Source of the DNA: Gordionus sp. m RMFG-2023
Taxonomy: Eukaryota > Nematomorpha > Gordioida > Chordodea > Parachordodidae
NCBI RefSeq assembly: GCF_954871325.1
Contig: NC_088775.1
Span: 1,969,473 to 2,033,472 of the forward strand
Reading direction: 5' to 3'
DNA length: 64,000 nucleotides
The notes under the pieces were generated by a model that worked only from the letters and a program-made list of their open reading frames with translations, did no database searches and had not been told where the DNA came from. Position 1 is the stretch's first letter; each line of letters starts with the position of its first letter. Shown piece after piece: positions 50,233 to 61,600 of this stretch. The position numbers were made by a program, and so were the translations under genes.

Positions 50233-51388
50233 TCCAAATAAAATAAAAAAAATTATTCCATTTTATTTGGTTTTGATTTATCTGTAACAAAGTAATGTTG
50301 AGAAAAATATATACCGATTTCTTGTTATATAATGTGGGTTATAAATGTCTTGAAACGATTAAAATTAGCATATTGTAACTTGATGTTATAGAAATATTGT
50401 TTGCTAGAATTCTAAAAAAAAATATCCTAACAATATTAGCATACAGGAATAAAAAGAAATTAAAATATACTATATAAAGTTTTGTAAAATTATTGATATT
50501 ATTATAGATTTAAATTATAAGATACAATATCAATTATTATTTACTTATGGGTTATATAATGATCTTATATTATCAATATAGGATCAATGTTTTACATGTG
50601 ACATGGGTATTATAAATTTTGTACCTACACACTCTTCTATCAGTGTTGATAATGACCATATGAATTTAGAAGTATTTTAATTGGTTGGAAAAGCTGGTTA
50701 GGAGAATACGTACCCTGTACTTTCCTTTTAATTAACCAAAAGTTTTTCTTATTTAGCGTATCTATGATTTCAATATGCATGGGGGTGGGGGTAGTATGGG
50801 TGTGCGTTAAATCTAGAAGATTTTGAGTTAATTAATGTTCATTCATTGACGTCTGCACAAAATCTTAATATACAATTAGGCCTTTAATTACTATTTTTAA
50901 CTTAGCCAATCATATAATTATTATATTCTCTGTTTTCATTATATTTATTTTGAAAGTTCAACGTAAGATTAATGATAACTGACAGGTGCTATATTTATCG
51001 TGTCATTTTTATAAGGTTTTAAATATATAATTGATCTAGGTTTTTTTTTCTCCTTTCCAAATTTAACTTAATCAAATTTAAGTGAACATCAGCTAAATAT
51101 ATGGTTATACAAAAAATGTCAAAGGAACAAATTTAGCTAATTTATTTATATTTCTTGAAATATATTACGGTTTTAATGATTATAAATTTATATTTTTACA
51201 TATTCCAATTTACATTTTATTTATCATATTTGCAGCTGAAGTAACCGCGCGATTAATTTCTTCTAAAAATTAATAATAACGATTTGAAAATTTTCCCATG
51301 GCGTTAATATTTACCTAATATTTTTTAAATTTCCCACTATATCATTTGACACATTTTATTTTGTTAAGCTAAAAATAAAATACAAAAA

Positions 51389-51469
51389 ATGAAAATGAAA
51401 ATGAAAATGAAAATGAAAATGAAAATGAAAATGAAAATGAAAATGAAAATGAAAATGAAAATGAAAATG
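51389..51469. repeat. (GAAAAT)n hexanucleotide repeat
   Basis: About 13 perfect copies, the only hexamer array in the window, between ADAM10-like B and C. Confidence 0.97.
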
Positions 51470-52075
51470 ACATCGATTTGATGGACACTACGAGAATAGC
51501 TAATAGCATTATATTGAAACTTAAGGAAATTGGGACGAATGCAAATGACGTATTTCATAAATTATATCATTGTTGTATCAAAAGCAGCTCTATGAATTTA
51601 ATATATTTCTAAGCAAGCAAGATAAGCTCATGGTTCCAACTGGTTCCAACATTAATATAAAGTCAGGTCGAAGAACATTATAAAATAAATCTCTTTATTC
51701 CCCCTCTTGGATATATTTATGATCTCAAATGAATAAAAGGTTCTTGATTAATCAGACAAAATACAAAAATCTTACGTATCAACTTCAAATTTGGATAAGA
51801 GAGAAAATTATATATTTGGCCGATTTTATTGTGACCATGTTAAAGTGTTCCATGCATCACTAGCTGAATGCAAACTATATAAAAGATTAAATATGGTTGA
51901 AAATGTTACAAAAGATGCTATATAGCTTCTAATAATTTTAAACATGTTTTAGACATATTTTCTTAATACATTACTATTATTATAGTATATTTTGGGGCAA
52001 CTCTACCCATTAGTACTTGTACCTATGAAAACACATTTTCTGCTTTAAACAAGAATAAAAAACATACGTAAGAAG

Positions 52076-52250
52076 TAGTGTTGTTAAATGGCTTGATTTC
52101 AGTGGATTTTTTAGAAATATACAACTCAATCGTTTACTCAGAAAATATATCCCTAAGCCTTAAGATTTTACTAATAGATGTCCAAACATTCGTGACATCT
52201 ATGAACATAATCTTCACGCTTGCATATTATTTTTTGGGGATAAAATATTG
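52076..52250. mobile_element. hAT-like MITE family A downstream of ADAM10-like C
   Basis: TAGTGTTGTTAAATGGC, AACTCAATCGTTTACTCAG, ACTAATAGATGTCC core; right end lost. Both this copy and the one at 48330 share the words AAACATTNGTGACATCTATGA, consistent with common descent by segmental duplication. Confidence 0.65.
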
Positions 52251-52716
52251 ATGCTATATAAGATATTTTTATATTTCCTACGTTTTAATTACAGTTTATT
52301 TGGATTCAGTGGCCCCTACAACTGGGGGGAGGGGGATCCGAAGTAACTGCTTCTAAAAATTTGAGTGGGATTACCTTTTCGATTTAATTCTTATATTGTT
52401 TTACAAAACCCATCAATAACCAAGTGATTTCTGTTTCTGATTTATGATATCGGACTCGACCTCTTGATTCTGTTAAGATACTTATTAAATTAAATAATAA
52501 CTGAGGAGGGGGTCTTATTATTACATTTAAATTTTTCGGCTTTCCCTAATTTAACCATTTTTACTACCTCATGTACCTCCGAAAGGAAAAAGACTTCGTA
52601 GTACCCTGACAGATCCATTTCTTAATAATTTAACAATTTTATCAATGGGAAGAAAAAAATTTATTTAAACATCATATGATTGATGACTCATCAACTGCGA
52701 AAACGGGATGGAGTAA

Positions 52717-52803
52717 AGGAAATGGAAGAGGAAGAACGGGATGTAGTAACGGAAATGGAAGAGGAAGAACCGGATGTAGTAACGGAAATGGAAGAGGAAG
52801 AAA
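52717..52803. repeat. 33-bp minisatellite, open on both strands
   Basis: 2.7 copies of a unit containing GGAAATGGAAGAGGAAGAAC. The plus frame 52680-52913 would code an acidic repeat (MEEEEPDVVTE), the minus frame a Pro/Leu repeat. A 33-bp unit keeps every frame open, so neither is taken as a gene. Confidence 0.8.
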
Positions 52804-53166
52804 TTGTAGAGTCGGAAATAGTTGAAAATTTGGAAAGGGAGAAAACGGTAAAACAGAAGCCTGATGAAAATTGGGGTACACGGAATATGTTTTCATGGCC
52901 TCGAGAACTGTAAACAACAATGAGGCAGAAATCACGACCATCTAGGAAGCCTACGCATCGCCTGATTGAGGGGTTTTAAGATGTTGAGTGCGGAAAAAAG
53001 CGATGAGTGCTATATAGGATATTAATATATTTCATACAATTTGTATTATTTTAATTATCACGATTAATATATACGATTGACGTTTATAAAGTGATTCGCG
53101 ATGACGTGTTTTAGGGTTTATTTAAAACCGTTCTTAAATACCCGCACTTGGCACAACAGTACTGTG

Positions 53167-53335
53167 CAGAGTTGTTAAAAGATACTTTTTAAATGGATCT
53201 AGATACAGATACATCGTCTAAAATAATATCTAGATACAGATATTTTAATCAAAAATCTATCTAGATACAGATACCACATTTTTATATCTAGATACAGGAT
53301 CTAGATACTTGTACTAAGATCCTTTAACAACTCTG
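53167..53335. mobile_element. hAT MITE family C, best copy
   Basis: 169 bp, CAGAGTTGTTAAAAGATAC ... GATCCTTTAACAACTCTG, interior made of repeated TCTAGATACAGATA words. Perfect 8-bp target duplication GTACTGTG (53159-53166, 53336-53343), so hAT-type. Lies downstream of ADAM10-like C. Confidence 0.9.
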
Positions 53336-53746
53336 GTACTGTGTATTACTGCTGAGAAGAAATTGAACGCCTTATCCCTCATTAACATACTTAGATTTGA
53401 CAACCAATTCACTGATAATATAATCAAATATTTATGTTCAATTTTAACAGATTTAAAATTTCACATTATAAATTTATAATAACCTTTATTGTATATAATA
53501 TTATTTTTTTATTCTTAAATTTATATTTGAATATGTGTGTTAGAAATTGTTGATATTTTATAGCCACGAAGTCCTAATAAATTTCCGAAACATTAGATCT
53601 TCTTTAAATAACTAGTAGAAAAATTGAAATAAAAATTTAATTATCACCCCCACCCCCCACTCCCTTCCGCCAGCAAATATCTGTGTATGTGTCTTTTCTT
53701 AAATGTATATAATACCTTTAAATTGACAGAATTTGAAATAATCAAC

Positions 53747-55081
53747 CTATCCTTTATATTCTTGATAAACAAGGTTATCATATACATTCATTTTGTGAGG
53801 GCATTTTAAGAACTTATCAATTCTAGCTGTAATATGGTGCTTCATTAAGTTTACATTGCACGGACTAATTTTAAAGTAGTATCCCTCAACTTTTTCGAGA
53901 TGTGTGGCCATCAAAGAACCCTTAGACTTAGTACAACGAGTATTTTCTTCGTGGATTGCTCCAAATGTGTGTCCAACTTCGTGGGCTAAGGTATTGAGAA
54001 TAGAACCCCTTACCATAATTTGGTTGGTAGAAGGTAGCATATAATTAACATATGCGATATTCCTATTCGCCGTTATAGGCCCTACATCCTTGCGATCTAT
54101 GAATATTCCACTTGAAGCCGATCCCTGGAAAGCCCGTCCGGCAACTCCTTCCAAGTATTGATACGTAAAACTAACACCTAAGCATCTATCATCTCCTAAA
54201 CTAATCGATGATATTAGATTCATGTATTTGCCAGCTAATGGGAACTTACTCTGGGTGACGTGATTATTACTCCGCATGATTACCGTTATTTTAGCTATTT
54301 GGAATCCAAAATGATTAGGTTTCCCAGCATCTGCAAAATCAAGCATTCGATAGAGAAAATCTAGGGATCCGTACAGGATTATGACTTCGTGTATGGCTTG
54401 CTTGATATTGTAATTAACAACGTTTTCCATAAAGTAAGAATCCAGCAATACATTAACGCTGCACACCTTTTTAATGGTAGCAATCTCAGCTGGTATATCC
54501 ATCATTTGCCTCAATTGCTTAAATAAACTTTGTTTACCGTCTGCAATTGGAACTTCTATCGAATCATTAATATGTGATAATGGTTCTATATCATCTTCCG
54601 TGTAATATAAGTATTTCCTCTCCTCTACCCATCTTCTCATTCCCCATTTATCTGGAAGAGCACTTTTCCCCGCAAAATCTACGGTTGCATTAAATGATTG
54701 CCATTCTTGAATCTGTTCCACAAAATGTAATTTACTATTCACATATATTATTCCGTCAAAGAAGGTCTCCATATTTGTAAAATCTATTCCGCCAAAAACG
54801 AATGATTTTTCCTCTCCCTCGATACTAGCAACATAGTAACGGTATTTAATGTATCGCTCTATATACGAATTTGGGAATTGATAAGCGTCAGACTTCATTT
54901 CTACTGTCGTATTCTCTTCCGCCACGTCAGCTAAAGTAATCGATACAAGTGTGAATGGTATATTACTAGGAGTCAATTTAGTTATTTTTCCATGAGATGA
55001 GCTATGTTTTGGGCATGCGTCTTCAGTTGACCGGATGTATTTAATTAGTAATATTATACAGTACAAGATTAATTTTATCAT
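53747..55081 (-). CDS. Intronless ADAM10-like metalloprotease, copy 1 (C)
   Basis: 444 aa in one exon. Signal peptide (about 1-18, LILYCIILLIKYI), then CPK, a propeptide with the ADAM10-type 'Y.a.i.Ge..SF.fG..d...F.G.I' and 'YYTEDDIE' strands (about 81-167), and a catalytic domain from about 205 (CSVNVLLDSYFME, GVSFTYQYLEGVAG). Zinc site HEVGHTFGAIHEE: His367, Glu368, His371 and His377, with Glu in place of the usual Asp after the third His. Met-turn SLMATHL. It ends just after the catalytic domain (KFLKCPHKMNVYDN...), so disintegrin, Cys-rich and membrane parts of true ADAM10 are missing. Predicted secreted. Head-to-tail duplicate of the gene at 48773-50143, with similar flanks. Confidence 0.9.
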   Translation of the reverse strand: MIKLILYCIILLIKYIRSTEDACPKHSSSHGKITKLTPSNIPFTLVSITLADVAEENTTVEMKSDAYQFPNSYIERYIKYRYYVASIEGEEKSFVFGGIDFTNMETFFDGIIYVNSKLHFVEQIQEWQSFNATVDFAGKSALPDKWGMRRWVEERKYLYYTEDDIEPLSHINDSIEVPIADGKQSLFKQLRQMMDIPAEIATIKKVCSVNVLLDSYFMENVVNYNIKQAIHEVIILYGSLDFLYRMLDFADAGKPNHFGFQIAKITVIMRSNNHVTQSKFPLAGKYMNLISSISLGDDRCLGVSFTYQYLEGVAGRAFQGSASSGIFIDRKDVGPITANRNIAYVNYMLPSTNQIMVRGSILNTLAHEVGHTFGAIHEENTRCTKSKGSLMATHLEKVEGYYFKISPCNVNLMKHHITARIDKFLKCPHKMNVYDNLVYQEYKG

Positions 55082-55147
55082 TACCCGTTAGTTAATAAAC
55101 TCGATTAGGAAATATTAATATATATACCATAATACAAAATGCGTTGT

Positions 55148-55162
55148 TCTATTATATAGTTC
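55148..55162 (-). promoter_or_regulatory. Possible core promoter of ADAM10-like copy C
   Basis: On the minus strand ACTATATAATAGAACAACGC lies about 70 bp before the ATG. The same block (TATA-like run, then AGAACAACGCG) precedes copy B and, less well, copy A. Conservation between paralogs is the main support. Confidence 0.4.
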
Positions 55163-55675
55163 CAAAAATAAAATTAATTCCAATTTTTTTGGTTTGATTA
55201 TCTATAACAAAATAATGTTTAAAAAAAATGAACTGATCCATTGCTATGATATAATATGAATATTTAAAAAAGAATGCCTTTATCAATGAAATCGGCTTTA
55301 AAAAATGTAAATATTTTAAATAGTATTTAATAATATATAATATGAATTTATATAAATATTGCTTGCTTAAAAAATATAAAAATATACGTAACAAAAAGAT
55401 AGCACCCTAAATAGTAAATACGGTCCTTGACAAAATATAATAATTATACATAATATAGGAAGAAGAAGAAATAAAAATACTATATATAAGATTTCAAAAT
55501 TTATTGATATTATCATTTTATAATGAACAGAGTGAATGGAATAATTTATCTAATATTTACATTTGATTACATTAATTTTGCATTTTAAAATATTTAATGA
55601 TAAACGAATATTTTTAAAAATCTAATTGAAAACAGATCAATATGTGATGACGACGAAATGACAAAGAATCTTATA

Positions 55676-55824
55676 TTAATCGTCGAGACTCATAATGACA
55701 TCATTAATGATTTGTCCCAAAATTTCGCCACCCTTTTTACCGGACTTCACAACGCTTTCGTGGTCAATAGATACCAAATTTTTCGTCACTTTATATTCGT
55801 TGGTATTCTTTGATGAACCATCAT
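55676..55824 (-). CDS. PNP exon 6: C-terminus
   Basis: Acceptor GAAATAG; reads [20 protein letters not shown], then [20 protein letters not shown] and NDVIMSLDD, stop. It matches 'NHEEV..aG...a..l..li..i' of PNPs and keeps the ribose-binding His (human 257). Phase agrees with exon 5. The stop lies about 600 bp from the start of the adjacent ADAM10-like gene. Confidence 0.82.
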
Positions 55825-58503
55825 CTATTTCATGTGTTCAAAATATAATAGAATATATATCAATTCAAAGGGTTTATAAATAAAATTTTAATCATAGATA
55901 TATAATTTGGAATTGCCCCCCCCCTCAAATCCTACGCTTCAGCCTCATTGTGGTAAGGGATTGGCAACGTCTTTTGGCGGCTAATGGAGTTCTAAAAGGT
56001 TCCCTGTGGTCTGGGTCTCGAATACGATCAACGTCTCCTCGACGTGGTGTAAAAAACCACCTAAAGGGTTTGATGTCAGGAAGGACATTCGATTGTTAAA
56101 AACCTTAAAATTTCCTAATGATTAAATCAGAGTGAAAACTAGCCAACCTGCGTAAACCGACAAATCGTCATTAAAATGGAGAAGAAAAAGACATAATTTA
56201 GAATTGTGCTCCTTAATGAATGATTTAATATATTAGAATCGAATATTTCTTGTTAAATGATTGGTTAATATTCGTTATTAAAAATACTCATATTTTGACA
56301 CCTTATAGTTGTTTCTTATACTTACAAAATGTATGGAAATTCCAAGTACTAAAGAAAATGATTCAGTCTTTGATATATTGATATTGGGATTCTCACTAAA
56401 ATTATACTCATTTCTAATACTAATTTAAATTACTAGGCGTTTATAAAAATCATACTTTTATATATGGGTAGGTGAAAAAGTTTTTTAGAATGATCTCAAC
56501 AATATTAGAATATACTTATTATTGATAGGATAATCTTTATCGCGAATCTTATTTATAAAATAAATAAAACTGGATTTAAAAAAATTAGGGAGCTACTTGG
56601 GTAAATTGTATCTTACTAAAAATAAGATACATTTATTACTCAAATGAAATAAATGATTGCACGGATAAAAATAAATAAAATAAAATAAATATCATTTTTA
56701 AAAATTAAAATAGAAATTATTATTTGGGAATTATGTATGTCGTATGGGGATTCAGAATCAGTGGGGATTCGGTATCTCATGATTTTGAATCCTTTAACGA
56801 AGGCGATTTAAAAAAGATTTTTTAAATCCTATATAACCGGAAATATAAGCTAGCATTGTGTAGAGTCTTCACCCTAAAAATTTCAGCCACTTTCAGACAT
56901 AGACATTTTAGTATTTTTTGTTAATTTATATGAAAATTAATATAAATTCAGAAGTAGTTTCTAAAGTTCATGGCAAAATTGGCTGAAATTTATGGGGTAC
57001 GTAGTAAATACTCCACACATGCTAGAATAATGCATTTCCGGTTAAATAGGATTTTAAAATTATTTTTTTATAATGGCCATCAGTAAAGGATTTAAAATCA
57101 AGAGATTCCGAATCTCTATACAACGACATATACAATGAATAAATAACTTTCCATTAAACTACATGACTCTCACGTGACAAATAAATTAAGAAGTTAGTAA
57201 ATATATGGTTAAAACTTTTGGTTTTGTCGTCCCCGTCATCTTTTAATATTTCGTAAGAGAATTCGTCGTATTTGATCGCCGAAGCAATCACGCTAAAAGC
57301 GCACACCTTTATCCCACAATGAGCCGCCACTGTGACTTCGGGTAAAGTGCTCATTCCTTTGTAAAACATTTTGTCATTTTAAATGTTAATTTTTCTTACT
57401 TTTTTTCCCGATCGGAAATATTTGAACAATTAAAAAAGTAATATTGGCAAAAAAAAAAAATTAAAATATATATATATATTTTTTTTAAATTACCAACTAA
57501 ATCTACGCCTATCTTGAGAAGCATACGTCCCTCCGCCTTGGCTTGATAAGTAGGTCCAGTGTTCATACAATAAACCCCTTCTCTGTACGGGTAACCTAAT
57601 TTTTTGCATACCTTCGCGATTTTCATGCGAAGATCGAAATCGTAAGCGTTGAATAAGTGCGGGAATCTGGTTCCCCATCTATATTATTTTTGGTAAATAT
57701 CAGATATCCGCTGGCCCGGCCCTAAGCCCGGGTACACGGGTATGGCCGTATTTTATGTTTATAAAACCCGGGCCGGGCCGGATCGAATAAAATCCGGGCC
57801 GAGTGGTATCGTGTAAATGGTACCTTTGTCGGTCTAAGGTAAATATATTATCATCGCCATTCATTTAAACCGTAAATTCAAGACATTCTCTGCTACGAAT
57901 TTTTTTGCACCAACAATATTTTTAATTTTTTTAAAATCAATCAGTTTATTATTATTATAAATGGCAGTCCTAATTTTAGCAAATTGCCTAATATTAAGAA
58001 TAAAATATTCATTTTAAGATCTTCACTTAACAAGCTAAAAATAACCAAAACGACGTTACTAGATTTTATAAGTGAAGGTTGGAGCAAATTGATTAGAAAT
58101 ATTTATCGTAATTTTTAGAATACGATTAGGGCCCTGAGTTTCAATGTAATTTATTACAGAATCAACTAAAATAAAATAAATTAAATATTCTTTGCTAATA
58201 TAGTTGAATCAATACAAATTTTAAAAAAATTTACCGTTCATCATTTTCTCCTACCAGAGGATTGTGCCCAGCCAGGCCGACTAAATTAACGTGATCTTTA
58301 ATGACAATTACGTCGCCCAGATTGTAGGATGGATTGACTCCTCCACAACAATTCGTTACGAATAAATATTTGACTCCGAGTAATTTCATAATTCTTACCG
58401 GCATCGTGACCTTTTTGTTTTTAATGTATTTTTTTTATTACATTTTTAATAATTACTTATGTATTAAAGTAGGGGTAATTATAATACAGTACTGTTAAGA
58501 GAG

Positions 58504-58534
<31 letters not shown>

Positions 58535-58561
58535 AGAAAGAAAGAAAGAAAGAAAAAAAAA

Positions 58562-58613
<52 letters not shown>

Positions 58614-61600
58614 AAAAAATCTTATTTTCGTGTTGCACCATTAATGAATATTAAACGAATTATTCATCTATTACAGTGTAAATATAATTATATATTATTC
58701 TCGATTAAAATACACAAAATGATTAAAAAAAAATTTTAATTTAGAGAAATCTTTATTATATGGTTCATAAGCAAATTGATATTGAATTTGGAATCCCCAT
58801 CATAATTTTACAAATTAATGGGTTTATACAGTGTTGTGATGATTTAATGAATCATAATTGACGATTTATAATATAAACACATGCATATATAATTATAATC
58901 TTTACAAATATGTACAACAAAAGAAATAATATTATATAAAATATGCATGTGTTTAAATTAAATCGTCAATATGTTTAATTAAATCAACACTTGGGATATG
59001 GCATTCGCAATCTTTCAATTTTAAATCATTTAAATGAGAGACATTTTTAAAATATGATTTGAGTGGGAAAGTATTCCAACAATGTGAATTTCTAAACAAT
59101 ATTGCGCAGTAGTAATGTTGAAATGTCTTTTAAATATTTTATTCTCTTTTTTTTTAAAATATATTTTTCATACGTAATATATTTCTGGTCAAATCAGAAT
59201 TTTTTTAAATTTAAAATCCTTTAAAGGATATTTTTTAAATATTAATAATATTTATTAATTAAAATTCAATAAAAATGAAATTTTATTTAATTTTACATTT
59301 ATCCATTATTATATGTTTAGCCGAGTTTTATAATTAGTTTTCCATCTAATCATTTTAAATATTAAAGATCAAGTTTTCCTTTTTATATTGAAAAATTTTT
59401 TGGAAAATCTTGTAAAGTCATTATTAATTAATATTCATTTTATAGATAAATAATAAAAAAAATAGTTTTAGATATTATGAATTTAGAGATCGTAGATGAA
59501 GAAATCAAATTTCCATTTCCATCATACAAAAATATTTTAAACTTCTAAAAGATGTTGATCCAACTGATCAAACAAATTTAAGGACAAAATGTCTTTTGTG
59601 TTTAAATAAAACTATTTAATTTTCAAAAGTGAGCAGCTTTCAAAAAAGCATCTAAAAGTAAAAAATCTTTCTTTAAAATACAAATTGACTTGGAAGATTA
59701 TTTTGGATTGCACGAATTGATCATCAGGAAGATCATATATTGGACAAATATTTTTTAAATTACCAAAATTACTATTTTTGATAAATTCCCTGAATTAAAA
59801 AATATATTTATAAAATACAATACGCTTCCCTCTAGTGCTCCCTGTGGAGTGCCTATTTAGTATTGCAAAACAGATCTTAGGGGGACAGGCGTGGATGTTT
59901 GTTAGATTCTAATTTAGAAAATTTATTACTTTTAAAAGCTAATAAAAGGTTATAAATATTTTGATAGGTCATTTAATATAAATAAAGCTTATTGATAAAA
60001 AAAAATTTTATTTCGTTTTGTCTACCTTCTAAAAAAATGAAAATCAAAGGATCGGTTATAGAGTGACACTCCATTACTTGGAGCGAGAGCGAGCTCCTAT
60101 AAAAATGTAGTAGCGGGAGCGGGTAAGAGCTCCTTTTGAGATAGGAGCGGAAGCGGAAGCGGGAGCTAGCTACTTTTAAAAAGGAGCGTTAACAACTTTG
60201 GATATAATATATGTATATATAATTAAACAAAAAAAACCTATTTTATCACAAAAAAAACAATGAAAAAATATAAATTAATATAAAAAAATAAGAGAAAAAG
60301 GTTGGAAAAATTAAAAAAAAAAAACAGATGTTAAAAAAATATAATTTAGAATAATTAATATTTTTGCATTAATTATGGTGGGGGATAAATAGGGAAATAA
60401 ACAATGATAGAAGAATACTAAGTAGTTTAAAGGTAGTGCCCATTAAGACTAAGTTAATGGTAAACAGACTTAGGTGGTTTGGGCACACAATGAGAAGGCC
60501 CATGAACTACATAGGAAATAAGGTTGAGAGTTTGGTAGTGATGGGCAAACGTAAAAGAGGAAGGCCAAAACTTCAATGGGGCCATAAAGTTAGAGCCAAT
60601 ATAAAGAAGTATAAATTAGATAAAAGAGATTGTATGAATAACATAAAGTGGAGAGAGATGTTGAAGGAGCTTACCACCAGAAAAGGTGAAAGCTAAAGGG
60701 AAAAAAAAATAAATACATTTAGGAAATAATAGAGCTATGTCCTACTGCAGAGATTTGCAAGGCCCGGCCCAGGTTTTATTTTTTTCTACACCGGCCAGAC
60801 CCAGTTCGGTTTTTAGAAAAATATATTATATTTATTTATAATTTTCGTAGACAATAATGGCCATTTAAAATATTTGGTTTTAAAATATACGCCACGGCCC
60901 GGGTATTTTAAAACCAAATATTTAAACTCGACCCGGCCCGACCCGACCCGACCCGGGTATCTTAAAAAAATTAATATCCGACTCGGATTAAAGATCGCGC
61001 CTACAGGTTTCTGATATGTATATTATATATAAATAAATATGTTTTTTTTTCAAACAATAAACAAGAAAGAAAAAAGATCGAAAATACAATGGCACCCACC
61101 CAGATATTTAGGGAAAAACTTTTTTATATTATTATTTATTTATAAAAACATGAAAAAATATTAAGTGAGAAAATGTTAAATAAGATGAAAACTATTTATT
61201 TAAAAAAAAAAAAAATTAGCTATTATTTTTATGACACTAAAAATTTTATTAATTTTTATTTTAAGGATAGCTAGTCAAGCCGAATTTTTAAAACGGCTAA
61301 CTCAATATTTTAACCAGAAAAATATTGCCTGAGCCCTAGAAATTTCGATGATATATGTCTAGAACTTTTGTTTCTTCTATCAGCAAAATCTTCAGGATTC
61401 CGTGATATTTTTTTGGATGAAATTTTGAGTTAGCCCGTTATAATTAATTTAATATCAAATTTCTAAATTTTGTTATATTCTCCTTTTTTTTTAAATTAAA
61501 ATATATTGCAATGTATTTATGAATGTAAGTTGCTCAAAAGACATTTCTTCCTCAATTAGCAGCAGATTAAAGTACTTGATTAAACCATTTCTTTATTTCT

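Larger units (their letters stand above)
50160..52075. other. Intergenic between ADAM10-like B and C
   Basis: 50160-50340 is similar to 55085-55240 upstream of copy C (shared CGCGTTGTTCTA, AGTTCCAAA, AACAAA.TAATGTT). The rest is AT-rich with only the GAAAAT array. Confidence 0.5.

Noticed and set aside
52672-52941. Pro/Leu repeat protein or acidic repeat protein at the 33-bp minisatellite
   Set aside because: Both strands are open only because the unit is a multiple of three; no splice or start context supports either.
57154-57369. PNP ending at the in-frame stop 57154
   Set aside because: The residues after 57216 do not match the PNP C-terminus, while the frame at 55824-55676 does (DHESVVKSG) and joins in phase.
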